Shown: positions 48,801-58,881 of the stretch, piece by piece
Layout: each line of letters opens with the position of its first letter
Position numbering within the stretch: the first letter of the stretch is position 1
NCBI RefSeq assembly: GCF_963675165.1
Contig: NC_087379.1
Location: forward strand, 1,926,201 to 1,990,200
Reading direction: 5' to 3'
DNA length: 64,000 bases
DNA from: Halichondria panicea
Lineage: Eukaryota; Porifera; Demospongiae; Suberitida; Halichondriidae
Notes under the pieces: model-generated
The model's database searches: none
The model's input: the letters and a program-made list of their open reading frames with translations, nothing else
What the model was told of the DNA's origin: nothing
Translations under genes and position numbers: made by a program

Positions 48801-51800
48801 ACAAACATTAATTGTATTTGGGCGTGGCCTGACTTTCCATTGAGAAGGAGGTCGAGTTTCAAGCCATATATGTCAGGATTTGTCTTGCTGCATTGTTATT
48901 TTAACCAATTTGACTTGATGAATACTACGTGCTTGCGGTTGCGCAACCGACTACAGTAATCTGATTGGGCTGCAACTTTAGTTTCAGCAAGACAAATCCT
49001 GACACAGGTTTGAAACTCGACCCCCTTTCTCAACGAAAGGTCGAGCCACGCCCAACTATGATTAATAATTGCACATGAATAATAATATCTACACAATGAT
49101 ACATACAATGAACATATGGGATGTGAAGAAAACAAATAGAAGCCATTTAGAACCTTCCTTTGACAAGGGGAATATACGTACGTACATCTAGTCACCAGGA
49201 GCTATTGAATTCATGCACTCCTGATATCACACATACATGTATACTGTACAGCTACATGTAGCACATAGTTATTATAGATATACATGCAGATCGTTATAGT
49301 GTACATGTACACTATACATGCAAGGCCTATTTCGAGCAGCCTGGTCTAGAACTGCATTGTTAGACGTCTATGTAAAATGTCCAGTAAAACAACTAATTCT
49401 TCAAGAACAGGCCTGTGCTCACACTTATCACACTTATAGCTAGTACAGGGAATATGGAAACAGCTGAACAGGCCATTAATTTAAGCTAGGGGTAGTTTAC
49501 CTTCCCAACACGCATTCTAGTTCGATGCAAGCTCTTAGCAACTGAATCCATACGACACATGATTCCAGTCGCACGTATACAGAAAGTATTTCTCAACTAG
49601 TGCGAATACCTGAGAACTCAACCCGTACACATGCAATTATTGAAGCCAATAGCTGGGAAAATCGATTGTTAAAGCTTTGATCTTTGAAGGGAAACCTTTA
49701 CGTAAACACTAGGTAAGGTAAGATGATGCATACCCCTTGATTCAAGTACACCATATTGAGAGGCTGCAATGAATCTGAAATTGGATACTAACAAGAGCCT
49801 CGTATAAAAGTTTGTAAGAAGACAAACAACTCAGTATTCAAGTATAGTCAAAGAGATTGAAGCGGTATCACAGAGACTTCAATAAATCCAATATAAATAT
49901 GAGCAAAGAAAAACCAGTCACTTATCGACAGAAAACTATGGCCTTCAAGAGCATAGAACTCTTTAAGACTGAGACCCTTGGTACTGGCTCTTATGGAGCA
50001 GTGTTCAAAGCCAAGTGTGACCAACTCATCTGTGCTGCCAAGCTACTCTATCCAGTGCTCTTCAAAGTTGACATGAACAGTTCCAAGGAAAGCAAAAATC
50101 ATCGACAACCATTTCAACGCTTCAAGTCAGAATGCCATTTCTTGAGTGTAGTCCAACATCCCAACATTGTACAGTACTTGGGAACCTATCGTGATCCTGA
50201 TACAAATGCACCAGTTCTTCTCATGGAGCTCATGGACGAGAGTTTGACACACTTCCTGGAGTCATCACCTGGAGACATTCCCTACAACATTCAAGTCAAC
50301 TTCTCCTACGACATAGCTCAAGCACTTGCCTTTCTCCACGCCAACGACATTGTCCATCGCGACCTCTCAAGCAACAACGTCCTTCTCTTGGCAGGTCGTG
50401 CAAAAATTGCGGATTTTGGAATGTCTAAATTCGAAACCAGTTTTGCGACGATGACCACATGCCCAGGAACAGCAGTGTACATGTCCCCTGAGGCTCTAAA
50501 CGTGCCACCAGTGTACACAGAAAAACTGGATATGTTCTCGCTCGGCGTTCTAATGATTCAAATCATGACGAGAGAATTTCCTCAACCAGCCCCCCGATTG
50601 GCCACCAAAGAGGTTATCGATCCGAGCAATCCAGGGCAGAGAATTACAGCATTGATTGTAGTAACGGAACACCAAAGAAGATACGAACAAGTCAGCCGAG
50701 TCAATTTGACACATCCACTACTGCCGTTAGCTCAACAATGCATTAGAGATAACGACATCACACGACCATCGGCGACAGACTTGTGTGGAATTCTAACATG
50801 CATGAAAGAATCGACAAAGTACAAAACAAGCGCGTTTGATGGGGTTCACAATCAACAAAGAGAAAAACAACTGATGGATAAAATTACAAAATTGAAGGAA
50901 AGTTTTGAAAAAAAAGAAACAGAGCAGAGAAAAAAAGATCAAAAGCTGAAAGAAATGACAGAAATGTTAAAAACCGCAAAAAATGAAATACAACAGTTGA
51001 AAGAGAAATCAGAAGTACAGAAGAAAACAAGGACAAGAAAAGATGACTACCTAATACACAGTCTCCCCGTACAAATTGATGAAGCAGAAATCCTCGAAAG
51101 ACAGACACGACACAGTGCAGGAGTAATCAGTCCAATGTTGAGTCTTCCACCGAGCCCCCTCCCCTCACCCACACAGAGACTAGGAGAATGGGGTCCGTTA
51201 TCAGATTGTCCCATCAACGTACAGGCTGGTAGCTCCACTGTAGTCGGCAACAAGGCTTACTTCCAAAACAAAGATACCGGAGCCATTGTGGAGTATGATA
51301 GTGTCAATGGACAGTGGTGCATTATTCCGTTCCATTCGTTGAAACAATGCGGCCTGGCGTGCTTTGAAAGTACTCTGACAACAGTAGGTGGTTACGACGC
51401 TCAGTCTATGCCTTCAAACAAGCTTTTTAGCCTCGTCGACAACAAATGGAAGGAAAATCTACCATCCATGCCAACTAAACGCGATTCTCCTGCTGTTATT
51501 TCCACATTAACTTCTCTTATCGTAGCCGGGGGAAGAAATCGATTCCAAACCCCCATCAAAGCAGTTGAGGTTTTAGGACTGAGCTCTAAGCAGTGGACAG
51601 TGGCTACAGCACTTCCGTTTCTAGCCTGCCATTCATCAGCTGTTGTACACGACGGGTACATGTACATAACGTCAGGGGAGGGCGGTTACAATCACCCTCA
51701 GTATTCGGTCATTAAATGCTCTATTGACGTACTTCAAAATCAAGAAAATGAACCTATCTACACGAACGCAGCGAGAGTGCTAGCTACTCAAATTCGAAGA

Positions 51801-53536
51801 AACTGGGAGTTTGTTTCAGATCTACCGATACAGCACGCGCAATTAGCGGAAGTCAATGGTCACCTGCTAGCACTTGGAGGTTCAAATCCACCCAAAGCAC
51901 ATTCTCCGAACCCCCAGGCAAAAGGAACACAGGCCGTGTACGAGTATAACTCGGTTCAGAACACATGGAACCGTATCAGTCACATGACTACGAGTCGGCA
52001 TCGTTGTCTTGCCGCTGTTGTGCCGGGTAATAAGGTGATTGTCGTGGGAGGAATTCCAACAGGCAACGAACGATCGAAATCTACCGAGTACACAAAACTA
52101 GATAACTGAACTATTCATTACTATGACTACAATTAATTTATGTTTTTGCATGCATGCTTGCATTTTCACTGAAAACTTGGCAATTTTATTATGAGATGAA
52201 AATAGAAACAGTTTTATAATACTTGTACAGCCGCAGCAATGTATACGTACGTACACACATACACAAGGCTACTAGTCCTACAAATTTAATTAACTTTACT
52301 GCACGTACAGTATATCGAGTTTCGAATGCGTAGTTTAGGATTTGCAAATTACACTGTACAAGCCCCATGCACTGCATTCTACGTATTTTAATCGGCGTGG
52401 ATTCGAGGCTAAACTATTTGCATGCTCACTCTTTGTGTGTCTTTGTTTGCGATCTATGCGAAAACTCAGAGTTTGCAATCGAAATAACCTTGCATTTCGA
52501 AACCTATACGATATACATTGTAATACCCTAATTAGTGAGTGAATGGAGGGAAACCATTCGACAACGGAAACACATACATAAACAGATATACACATGTGGG
52601 GGGATACTCTAGCTAGCATTTAAACAAGCACGCATTGAACAACCAGCGCCTATTAATTAGATTGCCTGCTTGGAGCCGTATTTGCACAGATACACGTTGG
52701 GATAAGGCATTGGGTAATTAAGTCTAATCAAAGAGACAATTAACATTGTGAATGTTTCAAGGTTAAGGTTACATAAATGCAATATATAGTATAATTATAG
52801 TATCTAATCATACGATATGAAAGCCAAGAAGTAGGTATTTCTCACTACACTGACGGGACCAATCACACATCAAAACAAAGAATACCATTGTACTTTGTAC
52901 CTTAAGGCCACAAGTACTTTACAGTATTAGCGCAGGTACATGTAGTTTTTGAGAGTATACATAATTGTAACGAAGTCTTCGTGGACGAAATGTTCACAGA
53001 AAGCAACAGCCCCACCCCCTAAAGCTCTCGAAATGTCACGCAATGATCAGAAATGTACGTGCATGCATGCACACAACACAGTAGGAAGCTAGACAGTCAT
53101 TAACAAAAAAAGTATGGAAAGCTTGCGTGCTTTGCTAGCAGCCACCTATTGAACACCCACGCATTCTCCGCGGTCGAAAATTTCATGGCTTATTGCACAA
53201 CCCATGAAAACCTTAAAAATTACCCACTATAATTATAGTATGAAAAGCACAATCTTAAGAGATTATATTTTATAGTCTCATGACACTCACATGATATACT
53301 GGTCTGTCAGCACTGCCCCTACGAGGAAAGGGTTTGCCGTAGCTTCCCACGTTGATATCACTCTGAGCGACATCATGATGCGGACGATGGGCGGGGCTTG
53401 ACATAAGGTGGTTGTGGCCTATCAGAGGGAGTGCCTCTTGGCTGCGACTGTGTGTGGAGGACATGTCACCGCTGCTCAGTTGGGAAGGAGGGACACGACC
53501 ATCCCTGTGTGTGTGGTATGGGTGTGGGTGGGTGTG

Positions 53537-53598
<62 letters not shown>

Positions 53599-55336
53599 GA
53601 AATACATACGCACATGTACACGTAAATGGAATATGCTGTATAATATTAAATTCTCAAACTACAATAAATTAACTTGTTATGGGGCACATGTACGATCAAA
53701 GAGTCATTTGTATATTTAAACACAAAAAAACAGGCAGAAACAAAAGAATTGATCAGCAGAATAACGAACCCACATTCAAGCAACCAATACGTCATCACTA
53801 AGCCATTGATGGAGTACTCAAGGTACATAGCTACATGTAGTACGTACCTGTATCCAGGTCTGCTGTTGGTAACCACGCCCCCAACTCCAATCTGAGTTTG
53901 CTCGTAGTTCCTTCGTCTCCTCGTACTGGGTGACCCGTGTGGAATATTCTCCATGCTCCGGGTGTTTGGACCCCCTCCTCCACTGAGGCCGTGTGGGGGG
54001 TAATCATCACTGGCATTACGTCGTCCTGCGCTCCCCCACTGGTTGTGGGCGGGGCCATCAATCGAGCGTATCGCGAATTCTGGCACGGGACTGAGTGCTT
54101 CTGGTTTGCGATTGTAATAAGAGTTAGAGGAGTTCTCGTAGTTCCTCCGATGTGACCTGTGTGTGTGGGTGTGGGTGGGTGTGTGTGTGTGAGAGTGTGT
54201 GTGAGTGGGTGTGTGTGTTGGGGGGGGGTAATTCATACTTGTAGCTACATCCACATTTTACGTGTATGAGTGAAAGCATTGCCATCTGATACAATTATCT
54301 CTTTATGCTCTAATTACAAAATTGCTGTTACATGTACATGCATGTATATACATGTATAGGAGACACTGAGTGTGTGTAATGCACACGGCCCTACCTGGGT
54401 GAATTGGACGTGTTGGCCCCGCCCCCATCCACGTGCCCATTAGGAGCTTGGTTACCATACCGACCGGGAGGAGATTGCACGTCTACAGAGAGAGGTATAA
54501 ACACGTTGAGAGTATTAGTCTGTAAACATAATATTATTGAAGGAGTTCAAATGCTTCAGTAAACATGTAAACAATTAATTCAGGGAATTCCCCTCGATAT
54601 AATTACGAGGAATGTGACACGCTTGACTAATTACATCACACAAACAAGTCTCTTTTTACTCTGCTGGGAATTGGCAAATAAAGTTGCAGCTCAAGTTACA
54701 CGCACTATGCACTATTATAATTAGGTGATTATGATTATAAAAAAAAACATGAACAACCAGGAGGTACTTTAGACGCAGGTAGACACACAAAAACACAGGA
54801 CTCACCAGAGAGAGGGTGTCTTGTGGGGTCAGGGTACAAGTCTTCATCGTTCTCCTCGTCCTGCTCTCGGAGGGTATGGTCAAACTCCCCCCCACCCCCA
54901 CTATACTGACCGTCCTTGTAGTGACTGTGCTTGCTACGCAGACGCTTCCTACAAACAAGATGAAGAGGTGAGGTGCACAATAAGGAATATGTAGACTAGT
55001 GGATATGGAAGCACTGTTCTTTGCACAGAGGAACTCTCTTATTCGGAGGGTCTATTATCGTTCTACTGTACTTTCATAATCACACAGGACACCCACCCCC
55101 ACACACATACTCACATATACCACCCACATATACCACACCCTCACATGACAGAGTCCACTAGGGCTGAACCACATGCACACACTCACACACCCACCCACCC
55201 CACCCACTCACATGACAGAGTCCACTAGGGCTGAACCACTCAGCTTAGAGTCAGTGTCACTGTCCTGATCTTCATCGTCGTCCATTAGTTTGAGATTGAC
55301 TTGCCAATTGGTCATGCCCCCTCCATGAATTGCCAT
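36885..55336 (-). CDS. CTNND-like: Delta-catenin/p120/ARVCF family armadillo protein, two alternative 5' ends
   Basis: Cytoplasmic adaptor expected to bind the cadherin juxtamembrane tail and Rho-GTPase regulators. Common exons: 43082-42896, 42725-42592, 42330-42227, 41680-41530, 41189-41059, 40694-40421, 40095-39926, 39705-39555, 39243-39111, 38809-38716, 38477-38205, 37905-37750, 37405-37214, 36989-36885. 5' set I: 55336-55212, 54948-54806, 54482-54395, 54156-53848, 53504-53291, 45914-45713 (1111 aa in all). 5' set II: one exon, 44815-43315 (1251 aa). Every junction is GT-AG and all phases agree. Armadillo repeats show SNAASYLQHLAYGDD, GALRNLSFGR, GLLWNLSS, AACVLRNLSYR, AGAIQNLTACNW and ALRNLAIDPRNK, as in human p120/CTNND2. 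Then comes a Lys/Arg-rich stretch, and the protein ends DSWV, the PDZ ligand of CTNND2 and ARVCF. The joining of set I to exon 43082 is inferred from phase. Confidence 0.88.
41908..42130. repeat. 32-bp-unit minisatellite in delta-catenin intron (copy B)
   Basis: Interrupted copies of the cagtctatacagttcacca unit alternate with a catgtatgtgtatgtgcatg spacer. This is the counterpart of the copy A array at 26157. Confidence 0.85.
43315..44815 (-). other. Large alternative first coding exon of delta-catenin (500 codons)
   Basis: It starts MFPSQPRRTKSAPKSRSS and is a Ser/Pro/Arg-rich, probably disordered region with a basic segment (KKSIKLSFRKKLSISSKK) and many SP/TP sites. The donor AGAG/GTCAAA at 43315 leaves phase 1 and matches the acceptor at 43082. 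Exon set I also ends in phase 1 and would put this exon out of frame, so I read it as an alternative first exon, not an internal one. A separate promoter would lie above 44820, where a short repeat of ctagctatagt occurs. Confidence 0.7.
46362..48710 (+). CDS. TKL-type protein kinase - coiled coil - Kelch protein 1
   Basis: Intronless, 782 aa from the ATG at 46362 (MATPKKTSQ); an in-frame ATG at 46275 would add 29 residues. The kinase domain spans about 22-300: Gly loop LGTGSYGAV (31-39), Lys in CAAKLL, HRDLSSNN (155), DFG (174) and MSPEAL, all catalytic residues present. A coiled coil follows at about 316-426, then a Ser/Thr/Pro linker. Kelch-type beta-propeller repeats run from 505 to the end (TLTTVGGF, YLIVAGGK, LIAIGGSD, LLMVVGGY). 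The coiled coil should allow dimerisation and the propeller target binding. It lies wholly inside the 7.4-kb delta-catenin intron, on the opposite strand. An ATTAAA signal lies about 30 bp after the stop. Substrate unknown. Confidence 0.92.
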   Translation: MATPKKTSQEQVNFEQEYAFRSVELFKTETLGTGSYGAVCKARCDQLICAAKLLYPVLFQMITPDPGKQHRQPMKRFELECRFLSLINHPNIIQYLGTYRDPDTNAPVLLMELMDESLTHFLESSPGDIPYHIQVNLSYDIAQALAFLHSNEIIHRDLSSNNVLLLAGRAKVADFGMSKFDTHLATMTTCPGTAAYMSPEALNTPPVYTEKLDNFSLGVLILQTMTRKYPNPSDQFITKELVDPHFPSRKIKAKVPVPETERREAHISLTDIFNPLLQTALDCLADNETDRPTSKKLCQKFALLKESNKYTESAQKDMGKLLREKICQSEEQKELIKAQKQELEMIKKQKEGALGMIQESAKEETCTPELKEHTKLKEIQLQSARQQLRTQDDQLLRKDDEIQELRAALQEKERALEQLQQKRDTAREHNTTDRGSLHNIITTESTPPHPLSNTHTYRESPSNTPTHTPSSTPSSTPVGTPTVPRKRTAWKRPIPPCPTFLKAGSSAVCGNDAYFRGAGSNQVYKFDASERRWRSIGQHPFFGFTLVAIENTLTTVGGFNKESSNKLFDLVDGIWVENLPEMPTSRDRPAAAYTNGYLIVAGGKDVHSEPLQSVNILQLDTKQWAKAAVLPFQTHHASATICEDKIYLTAGDDIEDRNSFAVLSCSISALLQSRRSLSLGARLKKALQPSNKVWQAIADLPTSRSYLVNSGDQLIAIGGSDVTGKSSKNVYKYDSVNNTWIIVVTMTTGRSSCLGAVFMENLLMVVGGYKLTTKEAEAVTLL
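48818..49055. mobile_element. MITE with ttgggcgtggc ends, between the two kinase genes
   Basis: Inverted arms of about 90 bp (ttgggcgtggcctgacttt to tcaggatttgtcttgct, and the complement at 48979-49055). No ORF. Confidence 0.75.
49857..52109 (+). CDS. TKL-type protein kinase - coiled coil - Kelch protein 2
   Basis: Intronless 750-aa paralogue of the upstream gene, same order. Kinase with LGTGSYGAV (41-49), CAAKLL, HRDLSSNN (H167), DFG (D186) and MSPEAL; coiled coil about 330-396; Kelch repeats about 457-745 (TLTTVGGY, LIVAGGRN, LLALGGSN, VIVVGGIP). A second ATG at codon 15 (MSKEKP) may be the true start. The kinase halves are far more alike than the linkers and propellers, as expected if targets differ and catalysis is conserved. 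Catalytic residues are intact. The pair arose by tandem duplication within the host intron. Confidence 0.92.
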   Translation: MKRYHRDFNKSNINMSKEKPVTYRQKTMAFKSIELFKTETLGTGSYGAVFKAKCDQLICAAKLLYPVLFKVDMNSSKESKNHRQPFQRFKSECHFLSVVQHPNIVQYLGTYRDPDTNAPVLLMELMDESLTHFLESSPGDIPYNIQVNFSYDIAQALAFLHANDIVHRDLSSNNVLLLAGRAKIADFGMSKFETSFATMTTCPGTAVYMSPEALNVPPVYTEKLDMFSLGVLMIQIMTREFPQPAPRLATKEVIDPSNPGQRITALIVVTEHQRRYEQVSRVNLTHPLLPLAQQCIRDNDITRPSATDLCGILTCMKESTKYKTSAFDGVHNQQREKQLMDKITKLKESFEKKETEQRKKDQKLKEMTEMLKTAKNEIQQLKEKSEVQKKTRTRKDDYLIHSLPVQIDEAEILERQTRHSAGVISPMLSLPPSPLPSPTQRLGEWGPLSDCPINVQAGSSTVVGNKAYFQNKDTGAIVEYDSVNGQWCIIPFHSLKQCGLACFESTLTTVGGYDAQSMPSNKLFSLVDNKWKENLPSMPTKRDSPAVISTLTSLIVAGGRNRFQTPIKAVEVLGLSSKQWTVATALPFLACHSSAVVHDGYMYITSGEGGYNHPQYSVIKCSIDVLQNQENEPIYTNAARVLATQIRRNWEFVSDLPIQHAQLAEVNGHLLALGGSNPPKAHSPNPQAKGTQAVYEYNSVQNTWNRISHMTTSRHRCLAAVVPGNKVIVVGGIPTGNERSKSTEYTKLDN
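52110..53290. other. Remainder of the large delta-catenin intron
   Basis: Downstream of kinase 2. AT-rich, with short palindromes and no gene recognised on either strand. Confidence 0.5.
53531..53596. repeat. (GT)n microsatellite abutting a 3' splice site
   Basis: About 30 GT units on the plus strand. In the sense of delta-catenin (minus) this is a CA tract ending just upstream of the acceptor at 53505. Confidence 0.95.
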
Positions 55337-58140
55337 GGTTACAGCGTAGTATCTGAATGAGAACACACCACATGAAATATAATCCATTGTGTACACAAAT
55401 ATCAATTAAAAACGTCAAAGGAAATGACCAATTAATACATTGTACCTCTCCGTGGTTACGTACAATTACCGTACAATAGAAACTACATGTGCAATACACA
55501 CCGCTGCATGTGTATAATTATTAGGAATGAACACAATAATCCGAGGTGTACAGTATGTATACTAGAGCTTAGAGCTTCGCATGTTACTAAGGTGATCAAA
55601 AGGTGATCACAGTGAGAACATTCTGTAAGAGACATGTTCAGTACATGACTAGACGGTGAGAAGGGATGCCACGCTGTTGAGTGTGTGTTTATCTGTTAGC
55701 TACATGTTAGCTGCCAAGTACAGTGGGATACACTCGAGAGGCCAGGCTGACATGTCAGAGAACAAACTGTACAGAACACAATTTCTCTACAAATAACACG
55801 CACTCTTTCTCAGAACTTTAATGTACACATGCATACACTGAAACCGTGGCTACCCCTTGTATCAGTAGTTTCCTTACAATGCTGAAGCTATTGATTTCAG
55901 ACACACTAAAAACACCACCTCTCTTTATTGAAATTGATAGAAGCCCCACCTCCCCCCCCCCCTTAATAGTGGGTGGGTTTCACTGCATCTCTCATTGCGA
56001 TTTCGGTTAATATCCCAAATGTATCTAAGTTAATTGCTGAAGGAGAAGGTATCACTAATGGTTCCTAACTTGAAACATTCACTAATCTGTGCTGCCTAAC
56101 TTTGAGCAGCTTTACAACAGAGATGCCATTGAGCCCCTCTAGAAAGGACACATCATTACATACTGTCCAGGGAACCTGTTCGTACATGTACAACTCAAAT
56201 GGCATCCCAACTTTAAAGAGTGGGCAGTGAGGGTCATTGTGGGTAACTATGTGAGAAGACGAGGGGGCAGGTGCAAGAATGATGATGGGTCTAATATAAT
56301 AAGCACTGGGCAATACTACAGTTGAATACCACACCACGTAAAACTATTTCCAAGACGTATAAGATAGCAACCTTATGTACATGTACTTGGTGGGAGTGAC
56401 TGTACTTTGTGACAATACGCTGCGTATAATTATGGATTACACAGCTGTCATTGAGATAGGCAACCATAGCGTATCGTGTACATGCAGTGGGCAGATCAAA
56501 ACAGTATGCCAATGGAAAGAAAAACACAAGGTGCACTATATGCAAGCAATCTATTGAAGGTCAATACCCTAACTCTGATGAAATAGAAAACTTACCAACA
56601 GTCACATGTACATGAATATTTACCCCCCGCAATGGAAAAACGAGACACTTGCTGAACCAGTATGAGGTGACCTAAGCATACCATTAATGACCACACACAA
56701 ACGGAAATGGACACATAGTAATCGCCAAGCAACAAGATATTGGATATAATTACAGCCACATCTATACAGACACATGTACAGAAGCTGTACATAGGTGTGT
56801 GTATAGTTGATCACATTCCATACTTGCACAATACCCAGGGGAGAACTATTAATAACCTCTAGAGACGGCAGTTCTTAGATTAATGCTGCCACATACCATT
56901 CGCTCGTGCATGCATTCACAGATTCACACATACATAGCCGATTATCCCAACTGAAGACTTTATGATATTCGTGGGTGTCAAGTTACAAATACAAAACGTG
57001 TTTATTTTATTCAATAAAGAGGGGCGGGCGGGCTGATATTTAAACGAAGGTGTGCAACTAAAAGTGGGCCTATTCATTTAACTAATATCGTATCGGGAAA
57101 TACCAACATGTATTGGTATGTCCTCCCATAAAGACCACTCCATATTGACACAACACTACTGTGGCTGAGCAAGACATAACACATATCGGTAGGTCTCCAC
57201 ATCCTATAGACACAGCTGTGTTAAAAGTGCATAATGTGCAAAAGCAACTTACCAAAAGTATATTCAAACCCATAGTCTCTAAATCAAAATAAAGTATTAT
57301 TGCAGCCAGTACAAGTAAATCCATCAAAGGACATTTACCCCATAAAAGGGTGTGTGAAGTTGGACTCCATTCAAAAGATGAAAGTGCTAGCTATAAAGGT
57401 GGGCTGACACACACACACCCAGCCCAAACTGACCTCGCTTCTTGGCAATCTAGAGCTGACATATGATACTATACATGTAGGCTATTTTTTACAAGCACTG
57501 CATTAATTGTACAGGTACCTATGCACTATGATCACAATGATAATTACAGCACGGAAAAGTTTCTTGCCTGCCTGAGGCACTAGAGTATAGCAGCTGATGC
57601 TGTAGTCCTGGTAACCCCCCTTACAAAGTGTTACCGGGAACCACAAAACCACAGTAAAAGGATTAGTCAACAGAAGGTGTGCATTGTGCTGTATGTAGAG
57701 TGGTTAGCATTCCACCCATAATGGTCAGGTGTATGACCACAACGCTACTGTAAGGTTATTATCAATAGCTCATAATTATTGCCTACTCACGATCTATGCT
57801 ACTACTTACTTTATATAGAGATAGAACTTAGCACGCCAATTAGTTTTGGAGATCAGCCATTAAGGTAGGGCAAGCTATTTAAAAGTCCCTCGATTATGAT
57901 TCAATGGTCTAGTGGAAGCAAATTATCACAACAAAATTTAATGGTAGTACCATGTAGTATGCTACTGCAGGTAGTTAAATAATAACATACATGTATTGCG
58001 ATCCTCACTAAAAATTACTCTATAATTATACAGATGTAGAAGCCTGGAAAACGATTGGCCCACCTAGTACTTACTAAACAGTACAAGGCATACTCTCTGA
58101 TATGTACATAAACAAACAAAACCGAGAGATCAAAGGGAGT
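55337..58140. other. Upstream region of delta-catenin exon set I; no gene seen
   Basis: The ATG at 55336-55334 is in good context (accATGG) and may have a further in-frame upstream extension to 55405. Beyond it there is only nondescript AT-rich sequence to 58140. Confidence 0.45.
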
Positions 58141-58147
58141 CACGCTC

Positions 58148-58250
58148 ACCACCCCCCAGCCACCCACCACCCCCCAGCCACCCACCACCCCCCAGCCACC
58201 CACTACCCCCCAGCCACCCACTACCCCCCAGCCACCCACTACCCCCCATA
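58148..58250. repeat. 18-bp GC-rich minisatellite
   Basis: Five to six units of ccccccagccacccaccac type with one C/T variant position. The complementary strand is G-rich (tggggggtggtggg) with G-quadruplex potential. Confidence 0.92.
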
Positions 58251-58881
58251 GCTAACAAACAACAACAACACCCCCTCCTTCAACTAATGGACCTTGCAGA
58301 TACCATCAAAACATGTCCCACTTCATACGGTTTGCTCACAACATAATAACAGCCTACTCCCTAGACGTAAGACAAACAAAGCCTCAGAAATACAAGTACT
58401 GTACACACACCCACTGTTTATATATCTCGTGCTCTGTACACATCCACTGTTTTTTTAACAATGCAATACTGGTACACTCTAATTATAAGTACACTCTAAT
58501 TACAATATCTATCAGTACATTTGATGGGTAGCCCAAGACAAGACATGTTAGCCCAAGTTTATTTTTAGTGACAATAATAAGTTAATATCAACTCATGCTC
58601 AGGTTAATTTAGGGACAGCATGTCATACATATATGCACGTACCTCCAATAACTTGGTCCTGGTAGTGACAGTGGTAGCTAGCAACTGTAGCAGTTAGCAG
58701 GGAGACAAACAGTTGATTTTAGAGACATACAATGTAGGTGAGGCCTCCTCTCATGCATGCTTCATAAAGAGGGGCGTGGTGGCCCAATTAGCATCCTGCT
58801 GCATGCTGAGTCTGCAGTTATTAAATCTAGTCCACGTGGCAGAGATAATAGAAAACAAAAACATATAGTTTTGGCAAAGTT

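Noticed and set aside
53408-53672. ORFs rich in Val/Cys on the plus strand
   Set aside because: They are translations of a GT microsatellite and of the antisense of delta-catenin exons.
58015-58239. Minus-strand ORF with GGWGVV repeats
   Set aside because: It is the translation of the 18-bp minisatellite, with no domain and no flanking gene structure.
58150-58250. Possible CRISPR-like repeat array
   Set aside because: Units are contiguous without unique spacers, and the window is eukaryotic.
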